A DNA stretch of 56,793 nt from Paenibacillaceae bacterium (GTDB taxonomy: Bacteria > Bacillota > Bacilli > Paenibacillales > Paenibacillaceae). The DNA lies in NCBI GenBank assembly GCA_004134985.1, contig REGQ01000036.1, positions 1 to 56,793 of the forward strand, given 5' to 3'. This document shows positions 1 through 7,682 of the stretch, one piece after another. The notes under the pieces were generated by a model. The model had not been told where the DNA came from. It was given only the letters and a program-made list of their open reading frames with translations, and did no database searches. Within the stretch, counting starts at the first letter, position 1, and each line of letters begins with the position of its first letter. The position numbers and the translations under genes are program-made.

Positions 1-114
1 TGCCTTGGTACCCTGTAGGTGCAAATACAGCGCCTGATAGCGTTCGTACATGCGACGATCTTTCGCTTTCTTCATCGCCTGTTTGATTTCTTCGAATCCT
101 GAATTGTTTTCCAT
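1..114 (-). CDS. IS630-family transposase, N-terminal part (runs off the window)
   Basis: Reading the minus strand from the ATG at 112-114 gives 38 open codons to the window edge. The peptide starts MENNSGFEEIKQ and continues with KDRRMYERYQALYLHLQG, the helical N-terminal segment typical of IS630-family transposases before their helix-turn-helix. The DDE catalytic part would lie outside the window. About 100 bases upstream of the start is a candidate element end at 200-215, so the ATG sits where an IS630 transposase start is expected. The family call rests on recognising the N-terminal motif; completeness cannot be judged. Confidence 0.7.
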   Translation of the reverse strand, partial: MENNSGFEEIKQAMKKAKDRRMYERYQALYLHLQGTKA

Positions 115-215
115 CTTCAATTCCCTGCCTGTCTGATTATGTTTCATTATATATTCGACATACAGGCCGGAAACTCCTTACCAAAGTTTTCTAATCTTTA
201 GTTCAACTTATATAG
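1..215 (-). mobile_element. IS630-like insertion sequence, transposase-proximal end
   Basis: The transposase start at 114 is followed by an outward end at 201-215 (GTTCAACTTATATAG). The identical 15-mer occurs in the same orientation at 17080-17094, just after a C-terminal IS630 transposase remnant. Finding the same outward-reading end next to a transposase 5' end in one place and a 3' end in another is what terminal inverted repeats produce. The TATA at the tip fits the TA target duplication known for this family. The exact boundary (TA at 211-214) is an inference. Confidence 0.6.
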
Positions 216-220
216 CCCTC

Positions 221-574
221 ATGGCTGTGGTTTTTATCATGGGATCATTTCGCTGGGATAGAAACGAGTTGGAGGGTGATTTCTTATACAAGGTTGATCG
301 TTGGACGAGTCAGCCTTGGGTTGAATTCTACCCTCCAATGGCTATTGGATATATTTATATCCCATTGCTTAACCGGACGGAACTTACAATAGAAGAAGTT
401 GAAGAATATGTCCAGAAGTATGCGCTATCCGGTTGGATTATTGAAACCTGGATTAAAAGGACAAGGTTCACCGATTTATATACCGCTACCTGGGTGCTGC
501 TCATCTTACTATTTGTTATTACACTTCTACGCAGCAGGAGAGCTCCGAGGGGAAACCAATGGCTCACCTTGTAG
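221..574 (+). CDS. hypothetical protein with one C-terminal membrane segment, possibly cut by the IS
   Basis: A 117-residue frame begins six bases past the IS end. It looks protein-like: an acidic amphipathic stretch (TELTIEEVEEYVQKYALSGW, about residues 54-73), then a hydrophobic segment (WVLLILLFVITLL, about 91-103) followed by Arg-rich residues, the pattern of a single membrane anchor. There is no ribosome binding site before the ATG, and the frame stays open into the IS end, so this may be the 3' part of a gene interrupted by the element. I recognise no family. It converges on the ABC exporter gene, which ends at 575. Confidence 0.4.
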   Translation: MAVVFIMGSFRWDRNELEGDFLYKVDRWTSQPWVEFYPPMAIGYIYIPLLNRTELTIEEVEEYVQKYALSGWIIETWIKRTRFTDLYTATWVLLILLFVITLLRSRRAPRGNQWLTL

Positions 575-2422
575 TTAACATGCATTCTCATGGTCGCCGT
601 GCATTTGGCTCCACAGCTTGCGGTACAAACCGTCTTCAGACAGCAACTGGTGATGGGTGCCTTGTTCGGCAATGCAGCCCGCGTCCATAGCGATAATGTG
701 GTCTGCACTCTGAATTGTCGTCAATCGATGGGCGATCACGAGCAGTGTGCGGCCGCTGTTGCGGGATCGGGCCAATACGGCGTCCATGACGCGTCGTTCC
801 GTATCGAGGTCGAGCGCGGAGGTTGCTTCGTCCAGCACCCAGATCGGGCGATCGGCAAGGATAGCTCTTGCAATCGCAAGACGCTGCCGTTGTCCGCCGC
901 TCAAGGAACCGCCATGCTCGCTAATACGCGTGTCGTAGCCGCCCGGCATTGCCATAATGAAGTCATGGGCCTGCGCTGCCTTGGCCGCTTCGATCAGTTC
1001 TTCTTCCGCAGCGTCATGGCGAACCATCAGCAGATTGTCGCGGATCGAGCCGGCGAACAGATAGGGATTTTGCGGTACATAGGCAATGAGCCGTCTCGCA
1101 TATTCGGCGTCTTGCAGCGGCGAAATACCGAACAGTTCCATGGTGCCCGAAGCAGGGAATAGCAGGCCGGCTCCAAGCTTGGCGACCGTTGACTTGCCGG
1201 AGCCGCTTGGTCCCACAATGGCGGTGAAGGTACCGGGAGCAATCGTCAGTTGAAGCTGCTCCAGCATCGTGACTCCTTGCCCGGATTGTGCTGCCGGTTG
1301 ATCGGTCGCAGGATCGGCGTTTAGCAATCCGTCCCCCTCGCCATAGCGGAATGTGATATCGTTCCAACACAGCGCTGGGGAATTCGCAACAGGCGATTCG
1401 GGTGCCATAGCCCGATTGGCAGGTTCCTTAGCTGCTTGCCATAGCGCTGCGACACGATCGGCAGAGCCCTTCTTCTCTTGAATTTCTCCCCACATTCTCC
1501 CCAGATTAAGCATGGGGTTAAAGACACGCCAGATCAGGATGAAGAAGGCCATCAGGGAGCTGAGCTGGAGCATTCCTTCGACGGCAAGCCAGGCAACAAG
1601 CAGCACCGCTCCCCAGGATATGCTCAAAGCCAGCGTATTCGTCAATCCGTCAACGAGCCGCTGCCACCACATCCGACGCATATAGAGCCGGTTGAGCTGT
1701 GCTCGCTGCGCGGTGAATCGTTCTTCCATCCAACCCTCGACGCCAAATGCTTTAATCGCTTCCCTGTTCTGCAGCGCATCTTGCTGACATTGCCGCACGA
1801 CGGCCTCCTGGTCGGCAACCTTACGACCGATGTTTTGCAAACGATGACGAAGCAAATGACTGCCTAGCAGCCCGAGGGGCATGAGCAGCATAACACCAAT
1901 GGCGATTGGCCAATGAAGGGTTAGCATATAGATGCACGCGAGCACCAGCATCACGAATTGTGCGCCCATGCCTTGAAAGATCGTATTAAAAATCCAGGTT
2001 GTTTGATTCGAGTCATGGCGAATGCGCTGCGTCAGATCGGCAGTATGCGCCGCTTGCGCATTTTCAAGCGGGAGCCGCTGCGCGTGATCGGCAAGCTCAA
2101 GCGTAACTTCTCGATGCAAGGAACTGATTTTGTCCTGCTTGAGATAATGCCCCCACAAGCCCATTCCGATGAGGAGCAGCATGAGCAAGGAAGAACGCAG
2201 AAGGAGCCACTGCGCATCCATTGCGCGCCCTTCTTCAAGCCGGTTAAAGTAAACTTCCATTAACCAAGGCAAATACATCATCAATAGCGTTTCCGCCAGG
2301 CAAAATACCAGCGCAACGACGAGCAGCCAGCGGCCTGAGCCAAGCCGGTTCCATAGCAGGGGGATCAACTCCCTAAGCTTGGAGGAGAAGCGATAGTTCT
2401 CGGATTGTGGCATTGGATTCAT
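575..2422 (-). CDS. ABC exporter half-transporter, subunit B (TMD-NBD fusion)
   Basis: This 615-aa protein joins an N-terminal six-helix exporter domain (about residues 25-320) to an ATPase domain. Visible motifs are Walker A GPSGSGKST (about 402-410), the signature LSGGQRQRLAIARA, and Walker B WVLDEATSALD (about 525-535) with the catalytic Glu, then the H-loop IAHRLTT. Length and order match multidrug or lipid-type exporter halves. Its start overlaps the stop of the upstream half-transporter by four bases (2419-2422, ATGA), so the two are translationally coupled and probably form a heterodimer in the cytoplasmic membrane. Both ATP sites look canonical. The substrate cannot be read from sequence. 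Confidence 0.9.
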   Translation of the reverse strand: MNPMPQSENYRFSSKLRELIPLLWNRLGSGRWLLVVALVFCLAETLLMMYLPWLMEVYFNRLEEGRAMDAQWLLLRSSLLMLLLIGMGLWGHYLKQDKISSLHREVTLELADHAQRLPLENAQAAHTADLTQRIRHDSNQTTWIFNTIFQGMGAQFVMLVLACIYMLTLHWPIAIGVMLLMPLGLLGSHLLRHRLQNIGRKVADQEAVVRQCQQDALQNREAIKAFGVEGWMEERFTAQRAQLNRLYMRRMWWQRLVDGLTNTLALSISWGAVLLVAWLAVEGMLQLSSLMAFFILIWRVFNPMLNLGRMWGEIQEKKGSADRVAALWQAAKEPANRAMAPESPVANSPALCWNDITFRYGEGDGLLNADPATDQPAAQSGQGVTMLEQLQLTIAPGTFTAIVGPSGSGKSTVAKLGAGLLFPASGTMELFGISPLQDAEYARRLIAYVPQNPYLFAGSIRDNLLMVRHDAAEEELIEAAKAAQAHDFIMAMPGGYDTRISEHGGSLSGGQRQRLAIARAILADRPIWVLDEATSALDLDTERRVMDAVLARSRNSGRTLLVIAHRLTTIQSADHIIAMDAGCIAEQGTHHQLLSEDGLYRKLWSQMHGDHENAC

Positions 2423-4296
2423 CCTGCAGTACTCCTTTCAATTAGGTTAACGGGCAGCGCATTCTGAATGTCAGGTGGGTTATTGCCGGATGTTTCGCTA
2501 TCTGCGCTACTTGCTGCGCTGCCGCTGTCCGCCCACTCACCGGATTGGATCAGAGCAGCATAGCTGCCGTTCTGCGCTATGAGCTGTTCATGTGTGCCAG
2601 CCTCCAGCACATTGCCATTATCCACATATAAGATACAGTCCGCATGCCGAACGGTGGATAGACGATGAGCGACAACGATGACCGTACGATTGTCCATCAT
2701 GGATTGCAATGCATCCTGCATGAGCCTTTCATTGCTTGCATCCAGGGCGGAGGTCGGTTCATCCAGCAATAGAATGCGCGGGTTGCGCACATAAGCTCTG
2801 GCGAGGGCAAGCCGCTGCCGCTCGCCGCCGGAGAGCCGCAAGCCCCGTTCGCCGAGCCGGGTTTCGTAACCTTGCGGCAGCGCTGTGATAAAGTCATGCG
2901 CATTGGCGAGTTTCGCCGCTTCGATCACCTGCTCTTCTGTCGCATTCAGCTGGCCGAGCCGGATATTTTCCATGACGGTAGCATCCAGCAGTGCGGCATC
3001 CTGCGGCAAGTACGCGGTCCGCTCTCGCCACTGACTCCAGTTGTTGTCGTCAAGCCGGATTGCGCCATAATAGACATCGCCGGATTCAGGTTCAAGCAGG
3101 CCGAGCATCAGCTTGAGCAGCGTACTCTTGCCGCCGCCGCTTGGACCCACGATGGCGGTCATGCCGCCTTGGCGAAAGGTTGCCGTGAAGCCGCGGAGCA
3201 CGATTTGCTCCCCATAACGAAAGGAAACGTTATCCATATAAATATCGGAATCGCTGACAAGGCTGGAGCGAATTGAATTCGGCTGCTCAGGAGGAGCCGA
3301 TGCTTGCTCTTCGTCCGTGTCCGTCACCAGCTCCAGCACGCGCCCTGCATGCGCGATGCAATCCTGCACAGCGACCCAAATGTTGGAGAGATGGGCAAGC
3401 GGGAAGACAAGCCGCTCATAAGATAAGATGAAGGCGGCGATGGCCCCGATTGCCAATTTATCTTGACTGAACAGCCAGGCGCCCATACTGAATATGTAGA
3501 TTTGGCCGAAAATAAACCCCATAAAAACCGACATCCCTGATGCGGTGCTCAGCAGATCCGTGTGCAGCCAGCGCCGGCGAGCAGTATCAACCTCACTGCG
3601 CCAACGTTTATTGAAATCGGTACGCAGTCCGAAACTCCGAACGACTTCAGCGCCTTGCAGTTGATCCAGCAAAGAAGAGTCGGAGATCGCATTGGCTTCA
3701 TTCGTCTGTTGTTGCAGCGATCGAATTCGCTTGCCGAACAGGTTGCTCAGCAGAGGCAGCAGCACGGCGACGGCGAGAGCACCTGCCATTAGCTGCCAGG
3801 ACAGCACCGTCAGGTAGATGAACAGGAAGATGACGGTAAGCATATTTTGCACAAGCTCGGGAATTTTTTGATTGATGCCTTCCTGTGCGCTGACAGCCGA
3901 GCCATTCAGTCGTTGCAGCTTGTCCCCAGTATGCCATCTGGCATATCTGACCATCCGCATAAAGAAAAGTCTGTTGAGCACATCCCGCTGCAAATCAAGT
4001 GTCGTGAGGTTGGACAGCCGCTGCATGAGATAGGCCTGGAGGATGGATAAGCTGACTTCGGTGGCGAACAGTCCTCCGAACCATAACGCGGCAATCCCTA
4101 CTCCGTCCTTATCCAGTGCGTAGGTTGCGTCGAACAAGCGGCGCATGGCCTCAGCCCACCCAACAGGAACGAGAGAGAAGATCATGACGATTACACTAAT
4201 GAGGAGATAGGAAGGCCAATATTTCCTTGCCCGCCGCAGCATAGCGAGCAGTATTGCATAGGGTTTTAAAGGTGTAGCGTGAGCAGAATCATCCAT
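2419..4296 (-). CDS. ABC exporter half-transporter, subunit A (TMD-NBD fusion)
   Basis: This 625-aa exporter half has hydrophobic helices over about residues 25-310, then an ATPase domain with GPSGGGKST (about 381-389), LSGGERQRLALARA and LLLDEPTSALD (about 505-515). The C-terminal tail after the H-loop is Ser/Asn-rich and probably unstructured. A clear GGAGGTG precedes the ATG by four bases. It is the first gene of a two-gene operon with the overlapping partner at 575-2422. A TetR regulator starts divergently 258 bases away, so drug-type export under that regulator is possible, but the operator lies beside the regulator gene, not beside this one. Confidence 0.9.
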   Translation of the reverse strand: MDDSAHATPLKPYAILLAMLRRARKYWPSYLLISVIVMIFSLVPVGWAEAMRRLFDATYALDKDGVGIAALWFGGLFATEVSLSILQAYLMQRLSNLTTLDLQRDVLNRLFFMRMVRYARWHTGDKLQRLNGSAVSAQEGINQKIPELVQNMLTVIFLFIYLTVLSWQLMAGALAVAVLLPLLSNLFGKRIRSLQQQTNEANAISDSSLLDQLQGAEVVRSFGLRTDFNKRWRSEVDTARRRWLHTDLLSTASGMSVFMGFIFGQIYIFSMGAWLFSQDKLAIGAIAAFILSYERLVFPLAHLSNIWVAVQDCIAHAGRVLELVTDTDEEQASAPPEQPNSIRSSLVSDSDIYMDNVSFRYGEQIVLRGFTATFRQGGMTAIVGPSGGGKSTLLKLMLGLLEPESGDVYYGAIRLDDNNWSQWRERTAYLPQDAALLDATVMENIRLGQLNATEEQVIEAAKLANAHDFITALPQGYETRLGERGLRLSGGERQRLALARAYVRNPRILLLDEPTSALDASNERLMQDALQSMMDNRTVIVVAHRLSTVRHADCILYVDNGNVLEAGTHEQLIAQNGSYAALIQSGEWADSGSAASSADSETSGNNPPDIQNALPVNLIERSTAG

Positions 4297-4486
4297 TTAG
4301 GCACCTCCAGTGATTTGCATTTTGACCATTCTATAGGTTTAGTGTGATATTTTTATTATGTTATATTATGGTAAATGAATCAACCTGCTGCGGAATGAGG
4401 CTATTCTCCGACTGCAGACGGATGGATGGTGGGGCTGCTGTGCATAATGGAAGCTTAGACAGGACCTAACTTTGCTGCACTTTATC

Positions 4487-4515
4487 TCGACAAAATAAAT
4501 TAACTCATGTTAATA
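4487..4515 (+). promoter_or_regulatory. candidate promoter of the TetR-DUF4188 operon
   Basis: TCGACA at 4487-4492 and TTAATA at 4510-4515 are separated by 17 bases. The -10 hexamer lies inside the 32-bp palindrome, so binding there would block RNA polymerase. The hexamers are only moderate matches to consensus. Confidence 0.4.
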
Positions 4516-4531
4516 TATTAACATGAGTTAA
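4500..4531. promoter_or_regulatory. perfect 32-bp palindrome, likely TetR operator
   Basis: The 32 bases are identical to their own reverse complement: half-site TTAACTCATGTTAATA meets its mirror with no spacer. It lies 12 bases before the SD of the adjacent TetR gene and overlaps the candidate -10 box. TetR repressors are dimers that bind such dyads and usually repress themselves, so autoregulation is the simplest reading. Confidence 0.75.
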
Positions 4532-4554
4532 TTTATGATTGCGGGTGAGTGCAA

Positions 4555-5190
4555 ATGATCCATGGGGATATCCCCTTAAGGGAGCTCAAAAAAGCGAAAA
4601 CGAAAGTAGCCTTGTATGAATCGTGTTTGTCCCTCATGGGCGATAAAATGTTTCGGGAAGTGATGCTCGATGATATTTGCAGGAAAGCGGACGTATCGCG
4701 GGTAACGTTTTTCAAGTTTTTTCAAAGGAAAGAGGACTTGCTCGTTTATTTTATGCGGATCTGGTTGTCCGAGCGGATCATCGAGATTCATACAAAGCAG
4801 CTGCGCGGATTTTCGGCCGTGAGGCATCTGTTGAACCAAGTTGCGGAGCAGAACAGCAGCAGGTCAGGTCTTATGCCGAGCTTGATCTCTTTTTTGGTGG
4901 AGATGAAGATGCATCCCGGCATGCCGGAGCTGAGTGAAGCTGAGGTTCGTCTGCTGTTTCCCGGGCAGGAGGAACTGGGGGCGATAAACCCTAACATGTT
5001 GGAAGTATTTCAACAAAGTATGAATGAAGCGAAGGCTGATGGAGAGCTTAGGAAAGAGTTTACGCTTGATCGCGCTGTTCAGATGCTGTTTACGGTGTTT
5101 TACGGGGCATTTTTGACCGCGCAATTGTATGATTCCTCGGATATTGTGAATATCTATGAAACCCATCTTCAACTATTGGAAAATCGTTAA
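4555..5190 (+). CDS. TetR/AcrR-family transcriptional regulator
   Basis: I use the ATG at 4555 (211 aa) because GGGTGAG at 4543-4549 is five bases upstream; an in-frame GTG at 4549 would overlap that SD. The N-terminal 55 residues form the TetR helix-turn-helix (MLDDICRKADVSRVTFFKFF, followed by KEDLL). The rest is the helical ligand domain, which gives no clue to the inducer. A perfect 32-bp dyad lies directly upstream, and a DUF4188 gene follows after 14 bases in the same orientation. The neighbouring exporter genes point away. Known family behaviour suggests a repressor released by a small molecule; the target set beyond its own operon is inference. Confidence 0.88.
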   Translation: MIHGDIPLRELKKAKTKVALYESCLSLMGDKMFREVMLDDICRKADVSRVTFFKFFQRKEDLLVYFMRIWLSERIIEIHTKQLRGFSAVRHLLNQVAEQNSSRSGLMPSLISFLVEMKMHPGMPELSEAEVRLLFPGQEELGAINPNMLEVFQQSMNEAKADGELRKEFTLDRAVQMLFTVFYGAFLTAQLYDSSDIVNIYETHLQLLENR

Positions 5191-5204
5191 GGGGTGCTGT
5201 AACC

Positions 5205-5711
5205 ATGAGCAAAGTGATGTCAGGAAGATATACAGCGCATAGGGATGGCTCGTTCGTTGTGTTTATTATCGGGGTGCGAATCAATAAATTATGGGCGGTT
5301 CACAAATGGCTCCCGGTAGTGAAGACGATGAATCCTATGTTGCAAGAGTTGTACCAAAACCCTGATTTGGGTTTCCTTGAAGCGAGTTTTCATTTGTCTT
5401 GGCGTGGTGTTTCGATCGTGCAGTATTGGAATTCATTCGAGCAGTTGGAGCACTATGCCAGAACAGGAGCTGTCCATCTAAAGGCATGGCGTAATTTTAA
5501 TCAAAAAGTTGGGGCAAGCGGTGTTGTTGGGATTTATCATGAATCGTATCTCGTTCCGGAAGGGCAATACGAGTGCTTGTATAGCAATATGCCTGTCTTC
5601 GGCCTGGCGAAGGCAGCGAGTCATGTTCCTGCTACAGGCAATCGGGAAACGGCAAGCAGAAGATTGGGGCGAAGCAGTGAGCCAGCAGTTCCCGCGCCAC
5701 CGAATCCATAA
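5205..5711 (+). CDS. DUF4188-family protein
   Basis: The 168-aa protein matches the DUF4188 pattern as I remember it: GRYTA near the start, VVFIIGVRINKLW, KWLPV, a central QYWNSFEQLEHYAR, then HLKAWRNFN and an IYHESYLV...YSNMP ending. The fold is thought to be a ferredoxin-like barrel related to small monooxygenases, but no reaction is established for the family. No signal peptide is visible. The last 30 residues are Arg/Pro/Ala-rich and look disordered. It follows the TetR gene by 14 bases with its own AGGGG SD, so the pair forms one operon under the 32-bp operator. Confidence 0.8.
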   Translation: MSKVMSGRYTAHRDGSFVVFIIGVRINKLWAVHKWLPVVKTMNPMLQELYQNPDLGFLEASFHLSWRGVSIVQYWNSFEQLEHYARTGAVHLKAWRNFNQKVGASGVVGIYHESYLVPEGQYECLYSNMPVFGLAKAASHVPATGNRETASRRLGRSSEPAVPAPPNP

Positions 5712-5724
5712 ATGGATCGCCAGT

Positions 5725-5766
5725 GAAGCCGAATGCCCTGGTTTCGACAGGTTGGCATTCGGCTTC
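5725..5766. terminator. hairpin between convergent genes
   Basis: GAAGCCGAATGCC at 5725-5737 pairs perfectly with GGCATTCGGCTTC at 5754-5766, a 13-bp stem with a 16-base loop, placed between the converging DUF4188 and NADH oxidase genes. A strong U-tract is missing on both strands, so termination efficiency is uncertain. Confidence 0.55.
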
Positions 5767-5805
5767 AACAAGCGAGCGTTTCGATCTGTTTTCAGATGCC
5801 TTCCA

Positions 5806-7164
5806 TTATGTTGCCACCACATTATTGTGCTGAGGTGTATAGGCCTGCAATCCGGCCTGATTGAGCAGGTTCCAAGGTTTGTTGTAGTGAGGTTGGAAGA
5901 AAAAGTCCACGAATGCCAGCTCATCCATCGTCATGCGATTTTGAATACAGACCGACAATGTATTAATCGATTGGGTCAAATCGGCTTTCGAGAGCACTTG
6001 AGCACCAACAATTCGGCCGCCGTCTTCCTCATACACAACCTTCAACAGCGCTTTTTCATAGGTCGGCATGAACTCTGGGCGGAAGTTATCATTAATTGTG
6101 ACAGTTTTCACAATCAATCCCGCATCAAGTGCAGCTTGCTCGGTCAAGCCTGTCGAAGCGATGTTCAGATCGAAAATTTTAATGCCCGAAGTGCCTTGCG
6201 TTCCCAAATACCTGACGGTTGGCTTAACTAGATTCCGTGCGACAAGTGTGCCCATCCGCACTGCATTCGTAGCCAGAGGAATGTAAGCATGCTGTCCAGT
6301 CGGGTTGTAGTGGATTGCGCAGCTGTCTCCTGCTGCATATACGTCCGGGCAGCTGGTACGCATATACTCATCAACGATAATTGCACCGTTGCCAAGCCTT
6401 TCAACTTGACCCGCCAGCAATTCGGTATTCGGGCGGAAACCAATGCACATAATAACAAGGTCTGCATCATATTCGCCTGCTGTTGTGATCACACGGTTCA
6501 CTTTGCCTTTATCCCCTGTGAAGGCAGTGACGCTTTGGTTAAGAGCAAGGTGAATGTGGCGTTGCTTCATTGTTTCCTCAACAAGGTCGGTATATTCGCC
6601 ATCCAAATACTTGTAAAGCACGCGCGGTGTGTTATCGATGACGGTTACTTGCTTGCCAAGCTCCTCAAAGGCTTCGACAAGCTCGATGCCGATATAGCCG
6701 GCGCCAACGACGACGATCCGCTCGGCTTTTTTCGCTCTTTCAATGATAGTTTGGGCATGTGCATAGTTTTTGCAAAGCAGAATATTATCCAGGTCCATGC
6801 CTTCCATCTTAGGAATGATCGGCCACGATCCGGTCGTAACGACGAGCTTGTCATACGTATCGGTCATGATCTGATCTTTTATAATGTCCCGCACTACAAC
6901 TGTTTTTGTTTTTGTATCGACCGACATGACATCATGAAGCATCCGTGTGTGAACACCAAGCTCTGCAAGCTGATCCGGCGACGAGTAGAAGAGCGACTCC
7001 GCATGCTCAACAACACCGCCAATATGCAAAGCAATGCCGCACGACAGGAAAGAAATATTATCATTCCGTTCGTAAACCGTTATTTGCGCTTCCGGGTACA
7101 ACTTGGCCATTTGAGTAACTGCGGCGGTTCCAGCATGGGTACAACCAATCACGATAACTTTCAT
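5806..7164 (-). CDS. nox: FAD-dependent NADH oxidase (CoA-disulfide reductase family)
   Basis: The 452-aa flavoprotein belongs to the NADH oxidase/peroxidase/CoA-disulfide reductase group. It has an N-terminal FAD-binding strand (MKVIVIGCTHAG), the single redox-active cysteine at Cys42 in SFLSCGIAL, a second dinucleotide fold (VVGAGYIGIELVEAF, about residues 155-170), a late FAD motif (VYAAGDSC) and the C-terminal dimerisation domain. His10 and the overall motif spacing resemble water-forming NADH oxidases, which regenerate NAD+ using O2. The start has AAGGAGG nine bases upstream. Two Rex boxes sit immediately upstream, so expression should rise when NADH is high. Confidence 0.88.
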   Translation of the reverse strand: MKVIVIGCTHAGTAAVTQMAKLYPEAQITVYERNDNISFLSCGIALHIGGVVEHAESLFYSSPDQLAELGVHTRMLHDVMSVDTKTKTVVVRDIIKDQIMTDTYDKLVVTTGSWPIIPKMEGMDLDNILLCKNYAHAQTIIERAKKAERIVVVGAGYIGIELVEAFEELGKQVTVIDNTPRVLYKYLDGEYTDLVEETMKQRHIHLALNQSVTAFTGDKGKVNRVITTAGEYDADLVIMCIGFRPNTELLAGQVERLGNGAIIVDEYMRTSCPDVYAAGDSCAIHYNPTGQHAYIPLATNAVRMGTLVARNLVKPTVRYLGTQGTSGIKIFDLNIASTGLTEQAALDAGLIVKTVTINDNFRPEFMPTYEKALLKVVYEEDGGRIVGAQVLSKADLTQSINTLSVCIQNRMTMDELAFVDFFFQPHYNKPWNLLNQAGLQAYTPQHNNVVAT

Positions 7165-7189
7165 AGATGTCAGCCTCCTTGGTATTTTA

Positions 7190-7207
7190 TTGTGAATAAA
7201 TTCACAA
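7190..7207 (-). promoter_or_regulatory. Rex box 1 upstream of nox
   Basis: TTGTGAATAAATTCACAA is a perfect 7-4-7 dyad identical to the known Rex operator pattern (TTGTGAA, four A/T, TTCACAA). It lies 26 bases upstream of the nox ATG. Rex represses when NADH is low, which fits an NADH-consuming product. Confidence 0.85.
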
Positions 7208-7218
7208 TCTTATTTGTG

Positions 7219-7236
7219 TTGTGATTTATTTCACAA
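7219..7236 (-). promoter_or_regulatory. Rex box 2 upstream of nox
   Basis: TTGTGATTTATTTCACAA is a second 18-base Rex-type dyad with six-base arms, centred 29 bases from the first, a little under three helical turns, so two Rex dimers could sit on similar faces. Confidence 0.75.
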
Positions 7237-7338
7237 TGTTTTGTTAGTTCTATAATATGACGGATGAACGTAAATTGCAAGGGGTACGTGAAATTTGTCA
7301 CAATGTTGTAATAGAAGGCTACAAGTATAACGCAAGCA

Positions 7339-7518
7339 GGGCCGACAGACTCGGGATGGATGTACGACAATCTCAAGCAGCTGCTGCTTCCAAAATTCCC
7401 GATGGGAAGAATAGGGCAGCCAGCGGATGCGGCGAAGCTGATCGCTTTTCTCGCCAGCGATGATGCCCAGTGGATTACCGGGCAAATCATTCATTCCGAT
7501 GGCGGTTTTCGGGAATAG
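7339..7518 (+). pseudogene. C-terminal remnant of a short-chain dehydrogenase/reductase
   Basis: Frame 7339-7518 reads GPTDSGWMYDNLKQ, then FPMGRIGQPADAAKLIAFLA and ITGQIIHSDGGFRE before TAG. These are the PGPTDTG, GRxGxPxDxA and TGQxxxxDGG signatures at the end of FabG-like SDR enzymes. The catalytic Ser-Tyr-Lys and Rossmann parts are absent: only the last 60 or so codons remain, and upstream homology decays within a few codons. There is no start codon or ribosome binding site. It is a relic, probably left by a deletion next to nox. Confidence 0.75.
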
Positions 7519-7648
7519 GAGTTAGCGTCGGCAGCGCTCGTCACGATAGCGCTTCTCGGGATTAGAGCTTGGATGCTCCCATCCCAAAGCCGTTGCATGC
7601 TGGCATGTTCAGCAGCATGTTGTGGTTGACTGCCAACACGTATCGCCC

Positions 7649-7676
7649 CACCGCGCGCTGGGAGCTGTGCGCGGTG
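7649..7676 (-). terminator. GC-rich hairpin downstream of ptsI
   Basis: CACCGCGC (7649-7656) pairs with GCGCGGTG (7669-7676) across a 12-base loop, a few bases past the ptsI stop. There is no U-tract, so it may act as an mRNA 3' stabiliser and not a terminator. The other bases between the SDR relic and ptsI (7519-7648) show nothing. Confidence 0.35.
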
Positions 7677-7682
7677 AAGAGT

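Noticed and set aside
2419-2422. Frameshift joining the two ABC exporter genes
   Set aside because: The ATGA overlap is a normal coupling arrangement, and each product is complete on its own.
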